A DNA stretch of 64,000 nt from NCBI RefSeq assembly GCF_022870905.1, contig NZ_CP091510.1:248001-312000 (forward strand), given 5' to 3'. This DNA is from Neisseria arctica. GTDB lineage: Bacteria; Pseudomonadota; Gammaproteobacteria; Burkholderiales; Neisseriaceae. The position numbers were made by a program, and so were the translations under genes. Shown here piece by piece: positions 1 through 9,375 of the stretch. Within the stretch, counting starts at the first letter, position 1. Each line of letters starts with the position of its first letter. Below the pieces are notes generated by a model, which saw only the letters and a program-made list of their open reading frames with translations, did no database searches and was not told where the DNA came from.

Positions 1-275
1 CGCTCGACGACGATTTGCGTGGCGATACCCGCATGGTCTGTACCGGGAATCCAGCAGGTATTTCTGCCCTGCATACGGTAGTAACGGGTTAGGCCGTCCA
101 TAATGGTTTGGTTGAAAGCATGGCCCATGTGCAGGGTGCCGGTTACATTAGGAGGCGGTAATTGGATGGAGAAAGAAGGTTTTTCGGCATCCATATTCGG
201 TTGGAAATAGCCGGCTTGTTGCCAGCGTTGGTAATGTTTGGCTTCGATTTCGGCGGGGTTGTATTTGTTTAGCAT
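1..275 (-). CDS. valS: Valine-tRNA ligase, N-terminal fragment
   Basis: Only the first 91 or so residues are in the window; the rest lies beyond position 1. ValS charges tRNA-Val with valine in the cytoplasm. The start is the ATG at 275, giving [18 protein letters not shown]. The class I signature region is visible: [14 protein letters not shown], which contains the HIGH-type element (HMGH), followed by [20 protein letters not shown] and DHAGIATQ. These match ValS rather than IleRS or LeuRS. A DUS palindrome lies about 40 bp upstream of the start. Identity is secure despite the truncation. Confidence 0.95.
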   Translation of the reverse strand, partial: MLNKYNPAEIEAKHYQRWQQAGYFQPNMDAEKPSFSIQLPPPNVTGTLHMGHAFNQTIMDGLTRYYRMQGRNTCWIPGTDHAGIATQIVVE

Positions 276-312
276 GGTTCTGCAGATTGAAATAATGTTT
301 AATCGTGCGATT

Positions 313-363
313 ATAACGTAAACAGCCGTCTGAAACCTAGTTTCAGACGGCTGTTTACGTTAT
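313..363. terminator. DUS-palindrome hairpin between regulator and valS
   Basis: Two DNA uptake sequences in inverted orientation form a stem of more than 20 bp with a three-base loop (CTA). The stem extends beyond the DUS core into TAACGTAAACA on both sides. It lies downstream of the minus-strand regulator ending at 634 and upstream of valS. A strong T-tract is missing, so termination is inferred from the hairpin alone. The rest of 276-633 shows no gene. Confidence 0.6.
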
Positions 364-633
364 TTAAAATGTGGCCAAACAGCTTGGGTAGGATAAGTGT
401 ATCGGTCGCATTGCCTTGAAAAAAGCATCTCTGTAGCACTACGGACACAGATTGTTTGGCAGCATTTTACCTGATCCGATTTCCAAATTTTAGGTTTTCG
501 GTGGGTATATCGGAAAAAATTAGCTTATCAATTACTTGATGAACCACTATCAGCGGTGAGAGTATGTATTTCCCGATTTTTATATAGCGGAGCAGCTTTG
601 GTATTATCCGTAGCCGCCGCTTAATTTATGATC

Positions 634-918
634 TTACTTGCTTTTGGCTTCTTTTTTTAAAGCGGAATATAGATCGGGGTGGCGCTCTTTTAAGAGGGCG
701 GCGATTGTCATATCGATACGGTTGACTTTAGCCAAGTCGATTTTTTCGATATGCACCAAACGGAGCAGTTCGCGTACGGGTTTAGGCATATTTCGGCCTG
801 ATTCGTAGCGTGATCCTCCTGATTGTGTGACACCGATACGGCTCCAAAAATCCATTTGGTTCAAGCCGAGTTTTGTGCGAATTTCACGGATATTTTCGAT
901 TTGCTCGAACGATTTCAT
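634..918 (-). CDS. Small XRE-type helix-turn-helix regulator
   Basis: A 94-residue DNA-binding protein. The HTH spans roughly residues 10-60: IREIRTKLGLNQMDFWSRIGV, then TQSGGSRYESGR, the typical recognition helix and following turn of Cro/CI-type domains. The C-terminal 30 residues (IDMTIAALLKERHPDLYSAL) have no known function to me. I chose the ATG at 918 because AAGGAAAG lies 9 bases upstream of it, whereas an upstream ATG at 942 has no ribosome binding site. No partner toxin gene is visible beside it, although the adjacent AT-rich stretch may once have held one. The target is unknown. Confidence 0.75.
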   Translation of the reverse strand: MKSFEQIENIREIRTKLGLNQMDFWSRIGVTQSGGSRYESGRNMPKPVRELLRLVHIEKIDLAKVNRIDMTIAALLKERHPDLYSALKKEAKSK

Positions 919-1810
919 AGCTAGAACTTTCCTTCTTCTCATTATGTTTTAAGGCAGAGCCGTTTTATTTACTGCGGACGCAGTTTCAGACAGCATCTGA
1001 ATTATTTGCATAATTGTTTATTATAACAATAGTAATAATAACACTTATTTTGAATAATGGCGCAATGAGTGATTTCAACATAAGTGATTGATGCAGTATA
1101 AGCGCTTATCAGTCAGATGCAAGAGGCGGGAATTAAAAAAAATCAAACTGATTGCTTTTATATTGACTATAAAGGAAAAGTTTTAACATAACTTTATAAA
1201 TCAAAGGTTTCTATGGTTAAGTTTGGTGCCTTCACTCTATCATCATTAATATATAATTATTTCGATTGGGAGATTTTCTAATGAGAAAATTTTATAGAGT
1301 GATAGGGAACTTTTAGGTAAAAACAGGAGTGATTTTGAATGGTATTGATTTATCAGAAGTTGATATATTTTTTAATTTAAATGTCATGGAATAATGTGGA
1401 GGTAAATAGGGAATTTTTACCCATTTAGGTTTTTTTTTATATGGAAAATATCGGCAAATTTATCATGAATCAGGTGTGAAAGTATAAATGATGCTCATTA
1501 TGTATATTGAATTTTTGCTTAGGCGAAATGAATTTTTGGGGGTAAAAAAGCCTTATGGCGGTACTTTGTAAAATTGTTACCTGAGTGTTGTATTTAAGAT
1601 GTATCCTGGTTTCTGTCGCAAAATTAATTGGCATATTGCATAGTAGTAGTGCCTGTGATTGTAAAGCTGTATTTTTACCACAGGGTGATATTGGGAAAAT
1701 AGTTGGGGAAGTACAAGGCTGTTGGTAAGTAGGTAAATGAACACCCTGCTTGAGGGTGACAGACAAGCAGGGTAAAAAGAGAAATTTTTCAAAGGGAAAA
1801 TAGCAGGGTT
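919..1810. other. AT-rich intergenic stretch with short coding remnants
   Basis: No convincing gene in almost 900 bases. The composition is clearly more AT-rich than the flanking housekeeping genes. Two short plus-strand segments read like leftovers of genes: 1093-1191, ending MQEAGIKKNQTDCFYIDYKG then a stop, and 1329-1394, reading NGIDLSEVDIFFNLNVME after an AGGAG-like site. Arms CACTCTAT (1233-1240) and ATAGAGTG (1294-1301) are complementary and enclose a small AT hairpin (1273-1290). A 10-bp stem at 1743-1773 lies downstream of map but lacks a T-tract. Possibly a decayed accessory cassette; I cannot identify its origin. Confidence 0.4.
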
Positions 1811-2590
1811 TTATGGTTTCCCGGTAGCTGGGCTGATGGTTAGGATTTCGTAGCCTGTTTCGGTGACTAATACTTCGTGTTCCCATTGGGCTGAGAGTGA
1901 ACGGTCTTTGGTGACCACTGTCCAGCCGTCGGCCAAAATACGCAGGTGCCGCTTGCCTTGGTTAATCATGGGTTCTATAGTGAAAATCATCCCCGGTTTG
2001 AGCACCATGCCTTGCCCTTTGCGGCCATAGTGTAATACTTGGGGAGCTTCGTGAAAGCCTCGGCCGATACCGTGGCCGCAGAATTCCTGCACGACCGAAT
2101 AACCGGCATTTTCGGCTACTTGTTGGCAGGCATAACCGATATCGCCCAAAGTGGCACCGGGTTTAACGGCGGCAATGCCGGCCATCATGGCTTCATGAGT
2201 AACGTCTATAAGGCGTTGCGCTTGTGGACTGATGGTGCCGACGGCAAACATACGGCTGGAGTCGCCATGGAAACCGTCTTTTTTGATGGTGACGTCGATA
2301 TTGATGATATCGCCGTTTTTTAAGGGCTTGTCATCGGGAATGCCGTGGCAGATAACATGGTTGACGGAGGTGCAGCACGATTTCGGATAGGGCGGGTTGC
2401 CGTAGTTTAAGGGCGCGGGATAGCCGCCTTGTACGTTGATATGATAGTCGTGAACGAGTTGGTTGAGCTCGTTGGTAGTAACGCCGGGTTTGACGAATTG
2501 GCCGATATAATCCAGGGCTTCGGCAGCCAGACGGCCTAATTCACGCATTTTTTCGATTTCTTCGGGCGTTTTGATGATAACTTGTTCCAT
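1811..2590 (-). CDS. map: Type I methionine aminopeptidase
   Basis: Removes the initiator methionine from nascent proteins in the cytoplasm; a dinuclear metalloenzyme with the pita-bread fold. The 259-residue length fits the short bacterial type Ia form. Metal ligands are recognisable in order: Asp in INIDVT, Asp in FHGDSSRMF, His in CGHGIGRGFHEAP, Glu in FTIEPMI and Glu in WEHEVLVTE. The start at 2590 is preceded by AAGGA with a 5-base spacer; the open frame extends further upstream but that part is not MetAP-like. A DUS inverted pair (2606-2637) sits in the leader just upstream. trpC lies further upstream on the same strand with its own terminator. Confidence 0.96.
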   Translation of the reverse strand: MEQVIIKTPEEIEKMRELGRLAAEALDYIGQFVKPGVTTNELNQLVHDYHINVQGGYPAPLNYGNPPYPKSCCTSVNHVICHGIPDDKPLKNGDIINIDVTIKKDGFHGDSSRMFAVGTISPQAQRLIDVTHEAMMAGIAAVKPGATLGDIGYACQQVAENAGYSVVQEFCGHGIGRGFHEAPQVLHYGRKGQGMVLKPGMIFTIEPMINQGKRHLRILADGWTVVTKDRSLSAQWEHEVLVTETGYEILTISPATGKP

Positions 2591-2605
2591 GTGTGTCCTT
2601 GTGCA

Positions 2606-2637
2606 TTCAGACGGCCTTGGTTTAGAAGCCGTCTGAA
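2606..2637. repeat. Inverted DUS pair in the map leader
   Basis: TTCAGACGGC (2606-2615) and GCCGTCTGAA (2628-2637) pair with a 12-base loop, 16-47 bases upstream of the map start codon. A map transcript that begins upstream of 2637 would carry this hairpin just before its ribosome binding site. Role unknown; it may simply be an uptake signal. Confidence 0.7.
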
Positions 2638-2837
2638 AAATGGGAATCATATTCAAAATATGATTCCATTATAGCCCGAATCTGTGTGCCTCGCAGCTAT
2701 CGGGCTGTTTACTATCGTGAAAAATACCGGAACATACCGCAGTAATACTTTATATCAGCGTAAATATTCTGTGCTTTACTTAATAAGCAACTTTTCAGGT
2801 TAACAGAAGAGATCACTGATGTATTGTGGAGAATAAT

Positions 2838-2870
2838 CAAAGGCCGTCTGAAAAATTCAGACGGCCTTTG
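2838..2870 (-). terminator. DUS-pair terminator after trpC
   Basis: A perfect 15-bp stem, CAAAGGCCGTCTGAA and its complement, with a 3-base loop, lies 15 bases after the trpC stop codon. It is the common neisserial arrangement of two inverted uptake sequences used as a terminator. Confidence 0.85.
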
Positions 2871-2884
2871 AGCAAAATAAATAT

Positions 2885-3667
2885 TTAAAATAGGGCTTTA
2901 ACCGCAATTTCAATGTTGTCGGCGCGCATAAAGGTTTCGCCGATTAAAAAGGTATGGATTCCGTGGGATTGCATAAAATCGACATCGGTTTTACCGGTGA
3001 TACCGCTTTCTGTAACAATAGTCTTACCCTCGAGTAACGGCAGCAAATCTAAAGTTTGTTGCAAGGAAACTTCGAATGTGCGCAGATTACGGTTGTTCAC
3101 GCCTACTAACGGGGTGGTGAGCTTGCGGCATTTTTGCAATTCTCCGGCATCGTGCAGCTCAAGCAATACCGTCATGCCTAAAGAGTGGGCGGTGGCTTCT
3201 AGTTGCTCAAGTTGATCTGCTTCTAATGCGGCAGCAATTAGTAAAACCGCATCTGCACCCCAAGCGCGGGCTTGATAGATCTGGTATTCGTCAATAATGA
3301 AATCTTTGCGAAGCACAGGTAGTGAAACGGCTGCCCGGGCTTGGCGCAGGTATTCCGGCGAACCTTGGAAGTATTGCTCGTCGGTGAGTACCGATAAGCA
3401 GGCGGCACCTGCCCGTTCGTAGGCCTGGGCAATTTCTACCGGATTGAAGTCTGCACGAATCAGGCCTTTACTTGGACTGGCTTTTTTGACTTCGGCGATA
3501 ATGGCAGGTTGGCCAGCAGCATGTTTGGATAGAATTGCATTGAGAAATGGGCGGACAGGTGATGCGGCTGCAGCCTGTCGCTTGATTTCTTCGGTTGGAA
3601 TTGCGGCTTTGGCGGCTGCGACTTCTTCGGCTTTGGTCGCTAAAATCTTATTCAGAATATCGGTCAT
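2885..3667 (-). CDS. trpC: Indole-3-glycerol phosphate synthase
   Basis: A 260-residue TIM-barrel enzyme that closes the indole ring in tryptophan synthesis, converting carboxyphenylamino-deoxyribulose phosphate to indole-3-glycerol phosphate. Visible family motifs are [13 protein letters not shown] (about residues 55-67, with the substrate-binding Lys), [14 protein letters not shown] with the catalytic Lys, [14 protein letters not shown] and VTESGI near the end. The protein is monofunctional, without a TrpF fusion. GGAG lies 8 bases before the ATG at 3667. No other trp gene is adjacent, as expected for the scattered trp genes of Neisseria. Confidence 0.97.
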   Translation of the reverse strand: MTDILNKILATKAEEVAAAKAAIPTEEIKRQAAAASPVRPFLNAILSKHAAGQPAIIAEVKKASPSKGLIRADFNPVEIAQAYERAGAACLSVLTDEQYFQGSPEYLRQARAAVSLPVLRKDFIIDEYQIYQARAWGADAVLLIAAALEADQLEQLEATAHSLGMTVLLELHDAGELQKCRKLTTPLVGVNNRNLRTFEVSLQQTLDLLPLLEGKTIVTESGITGKTDVDFMQSHGIHTFLIGETFMRADNIEIAVKALF

Positions 3668-3917
3668 AAAAGGGGCTCCGGGCAGGGACGGTAGTTTTTA
3701 AGAGATAGCGGCATTGATATTGGATTCTTGAGGGTGCCGTATCGATACGGGTTTACCGGGGTGGTTGCGGCGATTATACGGGATTGCAGAGGGGAGAAAA
3801 ACACTGTAGCACCAGACAAAATCTGAAATAGCGAACGTTTGCTTGCAAGGGTTGGCATTGGAGTAGCTGCTTTTTGATTTTCAGGCGGCCTCTTAGGCGG
3901 TGTATGTCATGTCTCTT

Positions 3918-4526
3918 TTAAAAGCGCGGTAACGCCCATGATACGCGGTGTGCCCACAAGCGTAAGGCATAGCCGCCCCATAGCAGGATATTCAACGTTA
4001 GCGTATTCACCCAGCCAAATGAATCCAGCGCATATAAGGCTAAGCCGATGATGACTGATACAGTACCGTAAAAATCTTTACGCAGAATCATCGGAATATC
4101 GTTCACCAACGTATCACGCACAATACCACCGCCTACGGCGGTAATAAACCCCAGCATCACTACGCCGAATAAATTGAGTTCGTACATCAGCCCCACTTGC
4201 GCACCGGTAATGGTGAAAGCGACCAGCCCGAGAGAGTCGGCCAGTAGGAATAAGGCTGCCAATACTTTTTTGCGGTTATTTTGTAATTTGAACAGCCAGG
4301 CTAATAGCAGGGTAATGCCAATAACAATCAAGGCCGTATTTTGGGTAAAAACCGCAGGTGTACGATTTACTAACACATCGCGCATCATGCCGCCGCCTAT
4401 GGCGGTCAGGAGGGAAACAATCAAAACGCCTAAAATATCAAGCCGTTTGCGTACGCCGACCAGGTAGCCTGAAATGGCAAATGCGGCAGTGCCGATAATG
4501 TGGATGATTTCTGTGGTGTGGTTCAT
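3918..4526 (-). CDS. TRIC-type (UPF0126) cation channel membrane protein
   Basis: A 202-residue inner-membrane protein with about seven hydrophobic segments arranged as an internal duplication. Each half carries the family hallmark: GGGMMRDVLVNRTPAVF (about residues 45-61) and GGGIVRDTLVNDIPMIL (about 131-147). These GGG-RD motifs define the UPF0126 family, homologous to trimeric intracellular cation channels; bacterial members conduct K+ and other cations. The physiological role in Neisseria is unknown. No clear Shine-Dalgarno precedes the ATG at 4526. It follows dxs on the same strand but is separated by a terminator. Confidence 0.88.
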   Translation of the reverse strand: MNHTTEIIHIIGTAAFAISGYLVGVRKRLDILGVLIVSLLTAIGGGMMRDVLVNRTPAVFTQNTALIVIGITLLLAWLFKLQNNRKKVLAALFLLADSLGLVAFTITGAQVGLMYELNLFGVVMLGFITAVGGGIVRDTLVNDIPMILRKDFYGTVSVIIGLALYALDSFGWVNTLTLNILLWGGYALRLWAHRVSWALPRF

Positions 4527-4690
4527 GGTAGTGTCGTGGGTAAGGGCGCGTGAAATGCGGGCGAACCGTATGGCAAAGCCGGTTTTTGTAGCGGTATTGT
4601 TTTATGGTTGCAGCTTATTGGTAGGCGTTATCAGTAAAAATAGTTAAATAGTGCGTATTGTCGTTTGTTTAACCGTATGGCTTTGAGTAA

Positions 4691-4731
4691 CGCAATAATG
4701 CCGTCTGAAATTTTCAGGCGGCATTATTGCG
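4691..4731 (-). terminator. Terminator after dxs built on DUS-like repeats
   Basis: CGCAATAATGCCGTCTGAAA pairs with the downstream copy TTTTCAGGCGGCATTATTGCG. One arm has a degenerate uptake core (G for A), giving a single G-U-type mismatch. It lies just beyond the dxs stop at 4749. Confidence 0.75.
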
Positions 4732-4748
4732 TGAGGGCGGCGGTTTGT

Positions 4749-6632
4749 TTATGCCTGAAGCCAAGTGCTGATTTTATTGCATAAGGCTTCGGCACTCAGA
4801 CCTTGCTCTTCGAGCAGACGTTTCGGGTCGCCATGTTCGGTAACACAGTCGGTTACGCCGAGTGTTAATACCGGTTTTAAGATGCGGTGTTTAGCCAATA
4901 CCTCGAGTACGGCACTGCCTGCACCACCCGGTAGCGTATTCTCTTCTATGGTAACCAAATAATCGTGATTTTGTGCCAACCGGAGAATCAATTCTTCATC
5001 AATCGGTTTTACGAAACGCATATCGGCTACGGTAGCATCCAGTGTTTCGGCTGCCGACAATGCAGGTTGAACCATGCTGCCGAAAGCGATAAGGGCGGTT
5101 TGTTTGCCCTGGCGTTTGATGATGCCTTTACCGACCGGGACGGTATCCAGGCCGTCTGAAACTTCAACGCCTGTGCCTGAGCCGCGCGGATAGCGTACGG
5201 CAGTAGGGCAGTCGAGCTGATAACAAGTAGACAGCAATAGGCGGCATTCTGCTTCGTCACTGGGTGCGGCAATTACCATATTGGGTACGCAGCGTAGGAA
5301 ACTCAGGTCATATAGGCCGGCATGGGTAGGGCCGTCGGCACCGACAATGCCTGCACGGTCGATGGCGAATAATACGGGCAGGTTTTGCAGGGCGACATCA
5401 TGTATCAGTTGGTCGTAAGCGCGTTGCAGGAAGGTTGAGTAAATAGCCACAACCGGCTTCATACCTTCGCAAGCCAAGCCTCCGGCAAAAGTTACCGCGT
5501 GTTGTTCGGCGATGCCTACGTCAAAATAGCGTTGGGGAAAACGTTGTTCAAACTCCACCAAGCCGCTGCCTTCGCGCATGGCAGGGGTAATGGCAGCCAA
5601 GCGTGAATCGGCCGCTGCTTGATCGCACAACCATCGGCCAAAAATTTGGGTATAGGTAGGTTTGGCGGGAGCGGCGGGGGGCGGTGTTTCGCCTTCTTTG
5701 GCTAAGGTGGCAACCGCGTGGTATTTCACCGGATCGTTTTCAGCCAGTTTGTAGCCTTGGCCCTTTTTAGTGATAACGTGCAATAGCTGCGGACCCTTAC
5801 GGTTGCGCAGGTCTTGCAATACTTCTACCAATTGTTCGACATCGTGACCGTCAACCGGGCCGGTATATTGGAAGCCGAAGTTTTCGAATAATGAAAGAGA
5901 CTGCTTTACATGCTCGGCTTCGTTGGCGATGGTTTTGATTTTATGTTCGACTTTTTGGGCGATTTCCATAGCACCGGGCAATACGCCCAATACTTTGCTG
6001 GATTGCGCTTTGATACTGCTGAGCAGACCGTGCATATCTCGTACGACATTGCGGGCAAGGTATTTGGGTAATGCGCCGACATTGGGCGAGATCGACATTT
6101 CGTTATCGTTGAGGATAACGAGCAAATCCACATCCATATCGCCCGCACAATTGAGCGCTTCAAAAGCTTGTCCGGCCGTCATCGCGCCGTCGCCGATAAT
6201 GGCGACGCTGCGTTTGCCATTGCCGGCCAGTTTGTCTGCTACGGCCATACCCAAAGCAGCGCCGATAGATGTCGAAGAATGGCCGACGCCGAATGCGTCA
6301 TATTCGGATTCTGAGCGTTTCGGAAAGCCCGCCAAGCCGCCGTATTGGCGCATAGTGCCCATTTGATGTTTGCGGCCGGTAAGGATTTTGTGCGGATAGC
6401 TTTGGTGGCCAACGTCCCAAACCAGTTTGTCATCGGGTGTGTTGTAAACATAATGCAGTGCAACGGTCAACTCTACTGCGCCGAGGTTGCTGGCAAAGTG
6501 TCCGCCGGTTTTTCCTACGGACTCCAGCAGGAAATGACGTAGCTCCGCGGCAAGTTGCGGCAGTTTCTTTTTATCCAAACGGCGGAGGTCTTCGGGTAGC
6601 TCAACGGTATCAAGTAGGGAGGTGTGGCTCAT
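4749..6632 (-). CDS. dxs: 1-deoxy-D-xylulose-5-phosphate synthase
   Basis: Condenses pyruvate and glyceraldehyde-3-phosphate to DXP, the first step of the non-mevalonate isoprenoid pathway and a precursor for thiamine and pyridoxal. It has 627 residues, normal for the family. It shows the thiamine-diphosphate motif [15 protein letters not shown] (about residues 148-162), the N-terminal [17 protein letters not shown], the transketolase pyrimidine-domain run [16 protein letters not shown], and [19 protein letters not shown] inside the frame near 5152 encodes the SDGL of EVSDGLD. Starts at the ATG at 6632. It is followed by its own terminator, so probably monocistronic. Confidence 0.97.
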   Translation of the reverse strand: MSHTSLLDTVELPEDLRRLDKKKLPQLAAELRHFLLESVGKTGGHFASNLGAVELTVALHYVYNTPDDKLVWDVGHQSYPHKILTGRKHQMGTMRQYGGLAGFPKRSESEYDAFGVGHSSTSIGAALGMAVADKLAGNGKRSVAIIGDGAMTAGQAFEALNCAGDMDVDLLVILNDNEMSISPNVGALPKYLARNVVRDMHGLLSSIKAQSSKVLGVLPGAMEIAQKVEHKIKTIANEAEHVKQSLSLFENFGFQYTGPVDGHDVEQLVEVLQDLRNRKGPQLLHVITKKGQGYKLAENDPVKYHAVATLAKEGETPPPAAPAKPTYTQIFGRWLCDQAAADSRLAAITPAMREGSGLVEFEQRFPQRYFDVGIAEQHAVTFAGGLACEGMKPVVAIYSTFLQRAYDQLIHDVALQNLPVLFAIDRAGIVGADGPTHAGLYDLSFLRCVPNMVIAAPSDEAECRLLLSTCYQLDCPTAVRYPRGSGTGVEVSDGLDTVPVGKGIIKRQGKQTALIAFGSMVQPALSAAETLDATVADMRFVKPIDEELILRLAQNHDYLVTIEENTLPGGAGSAVLEVLAKHRILKPVLTLGVTDCVTEHGDPKRLLEEQGLSAEALCNKISTWLQA

Positions 6633-6828
6633 AGCATATTGTTTTTTGAAATAATGGGCGGATTATAGCAAGAGTTTGCGGGTGAAAGCAGCCTTATTTC
6701 AATCATGGTCGAGTCTTGCGGATGGCAGGTAGTAAGAGGGGCTGTTATACTGGAGATGTTAGTTTGCAATGCTGCTTCCGGTACGCTGTTTTAGTGTTCG
6801 GAAAGCTTAATGAGAAAGGAATTTTGGA

Positions 6829-7341
6829 ATGAATACATCCGGTTTGAAATTTGTAGCTTTATCTGTTGTGCTATCGTTGCTTTCGGCGTGTACGCCGGCT
6901 GAAAAAGCAACGGATACAGCGGTATCCGCTCCTGCTTCTGCCGCTGAGACGGCTTCTTCCGCAACTGGTACGGGAGTAGCATCGGAAATCGTAGCTGTTG
7001 CACCGGCAGCCGGTGAAATTAATTCGGCGAAGTGGCTCTCTTTCCAATGTGATGACGGTAAAACCATTGATGCGCGTTATGCCGGAGCCGGTACGGCTGC
7101 TGTGGCACAGTTGAAGTTTAATGGCCAGACTTTGGATTTGAAATATGACGGCAGCCGTAGTAATGAAGATTTGATTGCTTTCAGTAATGATCAGTATGGT
7201 TGGACAATCAGCAACCAATATGCCGGAAACCTATATAAAGAAGATGGTGGATTCTTGGTGCGGTTTGAGAAACAGGAAGTGAATGGTATGCCAACAGATG
7301 TGGAAAGTATCCAAGTGAAAAACTGTATGCCTGTCGAGTAA
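6829..7341 (+). CDS. MliC/ACP-like lipoprotein
   Basis: A 170-residue lipoprotein: signal peptide with lipobox LLSAC (Cys21), then an Ala/Ser/Thr-rich linker to about residue 65. The C-terminal domain reads WLSFQCDDGKTIDARY, LKFNGQTLDLKYDGS, YGWTISNQYAGNLY and ends SIQVKNCMPVE. The two Cys flanking a beta-rich domain, and the order of motifs, resemble MliC-type lysozyme inhibitors and the neisserial adhesin complex protein ACP. I infer a periplasmic-facing or surface lysozyme inhibitor. The lipoprotein call is certain; the MliC call is moderate. It is the only plus-strand gene in the first 26 kb and ends at a strong terminator. Confidence 0.7.
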   Translation: MNTSGLKFVALSVVLSLLSACTPAEKATDTAVSAPASAAETASSATGTGVASEIVAVAPAAGEINSAKWLSFQCDDGKTIDARYAGAGTAAVAQLKFNGQTLDLKYDGSRSNEDLIAFSNDQYGWTISNQYAGNLYKEDGGFLVRFEKQEVNGMPTDVESIQVKNCMPVE

Positions 7342-7362
7342 GATATTACTCAACTATGGTTT

Positions 7363-7396
7363 AAAGCCGCCCTTATGTAAGGGCGGCTTTCTTGTT
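7363..7396. terminator. Intrinsic terminator between lipoprotein and rlmH
   Basis: AAAGCCGCCCTTA (7363-7375) pairs with TAAGGGCGGCTTT (7378-7390), followed by CTTGTTTG. It lies between two convergent genes and should work in both directions. It is not built on uptake sequences. Confidence 0.9.
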
Positions 7397-7442
7397 TGTC
7401 GGTTTGTCTTACCAGCCGGCGGTTGTGCGCTGTATATGTGCC

Positions 7443-7913
7443 TTATTCGCGGTGGTATGGATGATTGTGCAAAATGGATACGGCACGGTAGAGCTGTTCG
7501 GTTAGTAATACGCGTACCATCCCGTGAGGCAGGGTCAGGCTGGACAAGCGCATCATCATGCGCGCTTGCTGTTTTAACTTGTCGGTCATGCCGTCGGCAC
7601 CTCCTATGATAAAGCAAACATGCTCGCCCTCTGCCTGCCATTGTTTCAAATGGGCGGCTAATTCTACCGAAGTAGGCGCTTTGCCGCGTTCGTCCAAAAC
7701 AACTAGGTAAGCACCTTGGGGGATGGTCTCGAGGATACGCTTTTCTTCGGCAGCCATGCCTTGGGCGGCATTAACGCCGGCTCCGCGTTTTTCCGGTTTG
7801 ATTTCTTTCAAGACATAGTTAATATCGCGGCCAAAACGTTTGGCGTATTCTTCTACGGCTTCATCGACCCAACGCGGCATTTTGGTACCGACTGCCAATA
7901 CGGTAATGTTCAT
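7443..7913 (-). CDS. rlmH: 23S rRNA pseudouridine-1915 N3-methyltransferase
   Basis: A 156-residue SPOUT-class methyltransferase that methylates pseudouridine 1915 in helix 69 of 23S rRNA on assembled ribosomes. Characteristic stretches are the N-terminal MNITVLAVGTKMPRWVDEAV, VVLDERGKAPTSVELAAHL, the cofactor knot FIIGGADG, and the C-terminal LSLPHGMVRVLLTEQLYRA-like run (here SSLTLPHGMVRVLLTEQLYR) ending YHRE. The length is exactly that of the family. It is followed upstream by rsfS and nadD on the same strand, the conserved nadD-rsfS-rlmH order, although spacers with uptake sequences and a terminator separate the genes here. Confidence 0.97.
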   Translation of the reverse strand: MNITVLAVGTKMPRWVDEAVEEYAKRFGRDINYVLKEIKPEKRGAGVNAAQGMAAEEKRILETIPQGAYLVVLDERGKAPTSVELAAHLKQWQAEGEHVCFIIGGADGMTDKLKQQARMMMRLSSLTLPHGMVRVLLTEQLYRAVSILHNHPYHRE

Positions 7914-8150
7914 AATTTGTAATTAATAGAGGGTGTACGGTTTGGATTGCTGTGGTTGTATGAAATGGGTTCCACACAGCGCCTATATATTTTTCAGACG
8001 GCCTTTGTTGATTATCTGGCTTTGCTTGGTAAAAATTTTTGATCAATCGAGTAAGTGCTTTGTGCACTAAATAGGCCGTCTGAAAAGATTGGGATCATAG
8101 GAGATACCGTATTCATTGGTATCTTTTAAAATTAAAACCATATTTTTACG

Positions 8151-8178
8151 GGAAAAAACCGCAAGCGGGCTTGCGGTT
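8151..8178 (-). terminator. Intrinsic terminator after rsfS
   Basis: AACCGCAAG and CTTGCGGTT form a 9-bp stem with a 4-base loop (8157-8178). On the minus strand the stem is followed by a run of six T, the canonical signature, 20 bases beyond the rsfS stop. Confidence 0.9.
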
Positions 8179-8197
8179 GGCGTGAATAATGGGTTGG

Positions 8198-8593
8198 TTA
8201 TTGGCTGTCTGCCGCATGCCAAGGCTTCGCGGCTCCGGCATGGAAAGACGGCTTTTCACCACCCCATAAGGTGTCGATATCATAATAATCGCGTACGGCA
8301 GGCAGCATAACATGAACCACCAAATCACCGGCGTCTACTAAGGCCCATTCGCCGCTGTCTTCACCTTCGGTGCTGAGAATTTCAAAGCCGGCTGCTTTTA
8401 ATTCGACGGCTACGTTATTAACCAAAGCCTTGACTTGGCGGCTGCTGTCGCCGCTGGCGATAATCATTTTGGCAAACAGCGAGGTTTTGGCTGCGGTATC
8501 CAATACGGTGATGTCTTTGGCTTTGATGTCTTCCAAAGCATTTACGGCGATTTCCGCCATTTTCTGCAAGTCTTGCAATTCTTGTTCGTTCAT
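8198..8593 (-). CDS. rsfS: Ribosomal silencing factor RsfS
   Basis: A 131-residue Iojap/RsfS family protein that binds ribosomal protein uL14 and blocks subunit joining in stationary phase or starvation. Seen: ALEDIKAKDITVLD near the N-terminus, FAKMIIASGDSSRQVKALVNNV, GEDSGEWALVDAGDLVVHVMLPAVRDYYDIDTLW, which is the diagnostic C-terminal region. The tail (EKPSFHAGAAKPWHAADSQ) is extra and variable. AGGAAA lies 5 bases before the ATG at 8593. It lies between nadD and rlmH on the same strand. Confidence 0.96.
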   Translation of the reverse strand: MNEQELQDLQKMAEIAVNALEDIKAKDITVLDTAAKTSLFAKMIIASGDSSRQVKALVNNVAVELKAAGFEILSTEGEDSGEWALVDAGDLVVHVMLPAVRDYYDIDTLWGGEKPSFHAGAAKPWHAADSQ

Positions 8594-8732
8594 TCTGTTT
8601 CCTGTTGAGAATATCTGTATTTTATGTGAATTATACCTGAAACGACTAAGGCCGTCTGAAAAGCAAACTGTGGCTGGATTTGATGTTATAGCGTCTGCTG
8701 TTTAGCGGTATGGGTTCAGACGGCATTTTCGA

Positions 8733-9341
8733 TTAGCGGTAAAGTTTGTGGTCGGTAATGTAGCGGGCGACTGATTCCGGCAGGCTCTCGGCCGGAATAT
8801 GGCCTTGGCGAATTTGTTCCCTGATAGAGGTAGAGCTGATATCGTATAACGGTGCATTGAGCAGCTTTAGAGATTGGTTTTGCAGCGCATCGCCTAACCA
8901 TGCGTGTAATTCCGCAGGTGCTTGATTCAGGTTGTCGCCTTTGCGCGCAGCAACGGCGATATGGATTTGGCGTACCAGTGTTTGCCATTTTTTCCAAGTG
9001 TGTAGTTGTAATAGGCTGTCCATACCCATCAGCCACCATAATCGGGCGGTAGGGAACTGTTGGTGGAAAATTTGTACGGTATCGAATGTATAAGTAGCGC
9101 CTTTGCGAATAATATCGCAATCGCTGACGGCAAATCTCGGATCATCTGCTACGGCAAGCTCGGCCATTGCCAGCCTATGATGAGCGGCCGCATGTTTGAC
9201 GTCGGCTTTATGATAAGGATCGCCTGCGGGTAGGAATACCACCATATCTAAATTGAGCTCGTCGGCAAATGCGCGTGCAATATGTAGGTGGCCGTTATGG
9301 ATGGGGTCGAAAGTACCGCCGAAAAGTCCTATTTTTTTCAT
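8733..9341 (-). CDS. nadD: Nicotinate-nucleotide adenylyltransferase
   Basis: Transfers AMP from ATP to nicotinate mononucleotide in NAD synthesis. The 202-residue protein begins MKKIGLFGGTFDPIHNGHL, the nucleotidyltransferase GxFxPxHxGH signature, and continues VVFLPAGDPYHK; the C-terminal motif ISSTSIREQIRQG is the second ATP-binding element (SSTxxR). All core family motifs are present. It heads the nadD-rsfS-rlmH group on the minus strand. A DUS lies just upstream of the start. Confidence 0.97.
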   Translation of the reverse strand: MKKIGLFGGTFDPIHNGHLHIARAFADELNLDMVVFLPAGDPYHKADVKHAAAHHRLAMAELAVADDPRFAVSDCDIIRKGATYTFDTVQIFHQQFPTARLWWLMGMDSLLQLHTWKKWQTLVRQIHIAVAARKGDNLNQAPAELHAWLGDALQNQSLKLLNAPLYDISSTSIREQIRQGHIPAESLPESVARYITDHKLYR

Positions 9342-9375
9342 ATCGGATAGTTTGCCGTTTCAGACGGCTTGTTGG

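Noticed and set aside
1470..1886. A 138-codon minus-strand frame downstream of map
   Set aside because: Begins at a non-ATG codon, overlaps the map 3' end in another frame, and its composition (many His, Ser, Tyr, Pro) is not protein-like.
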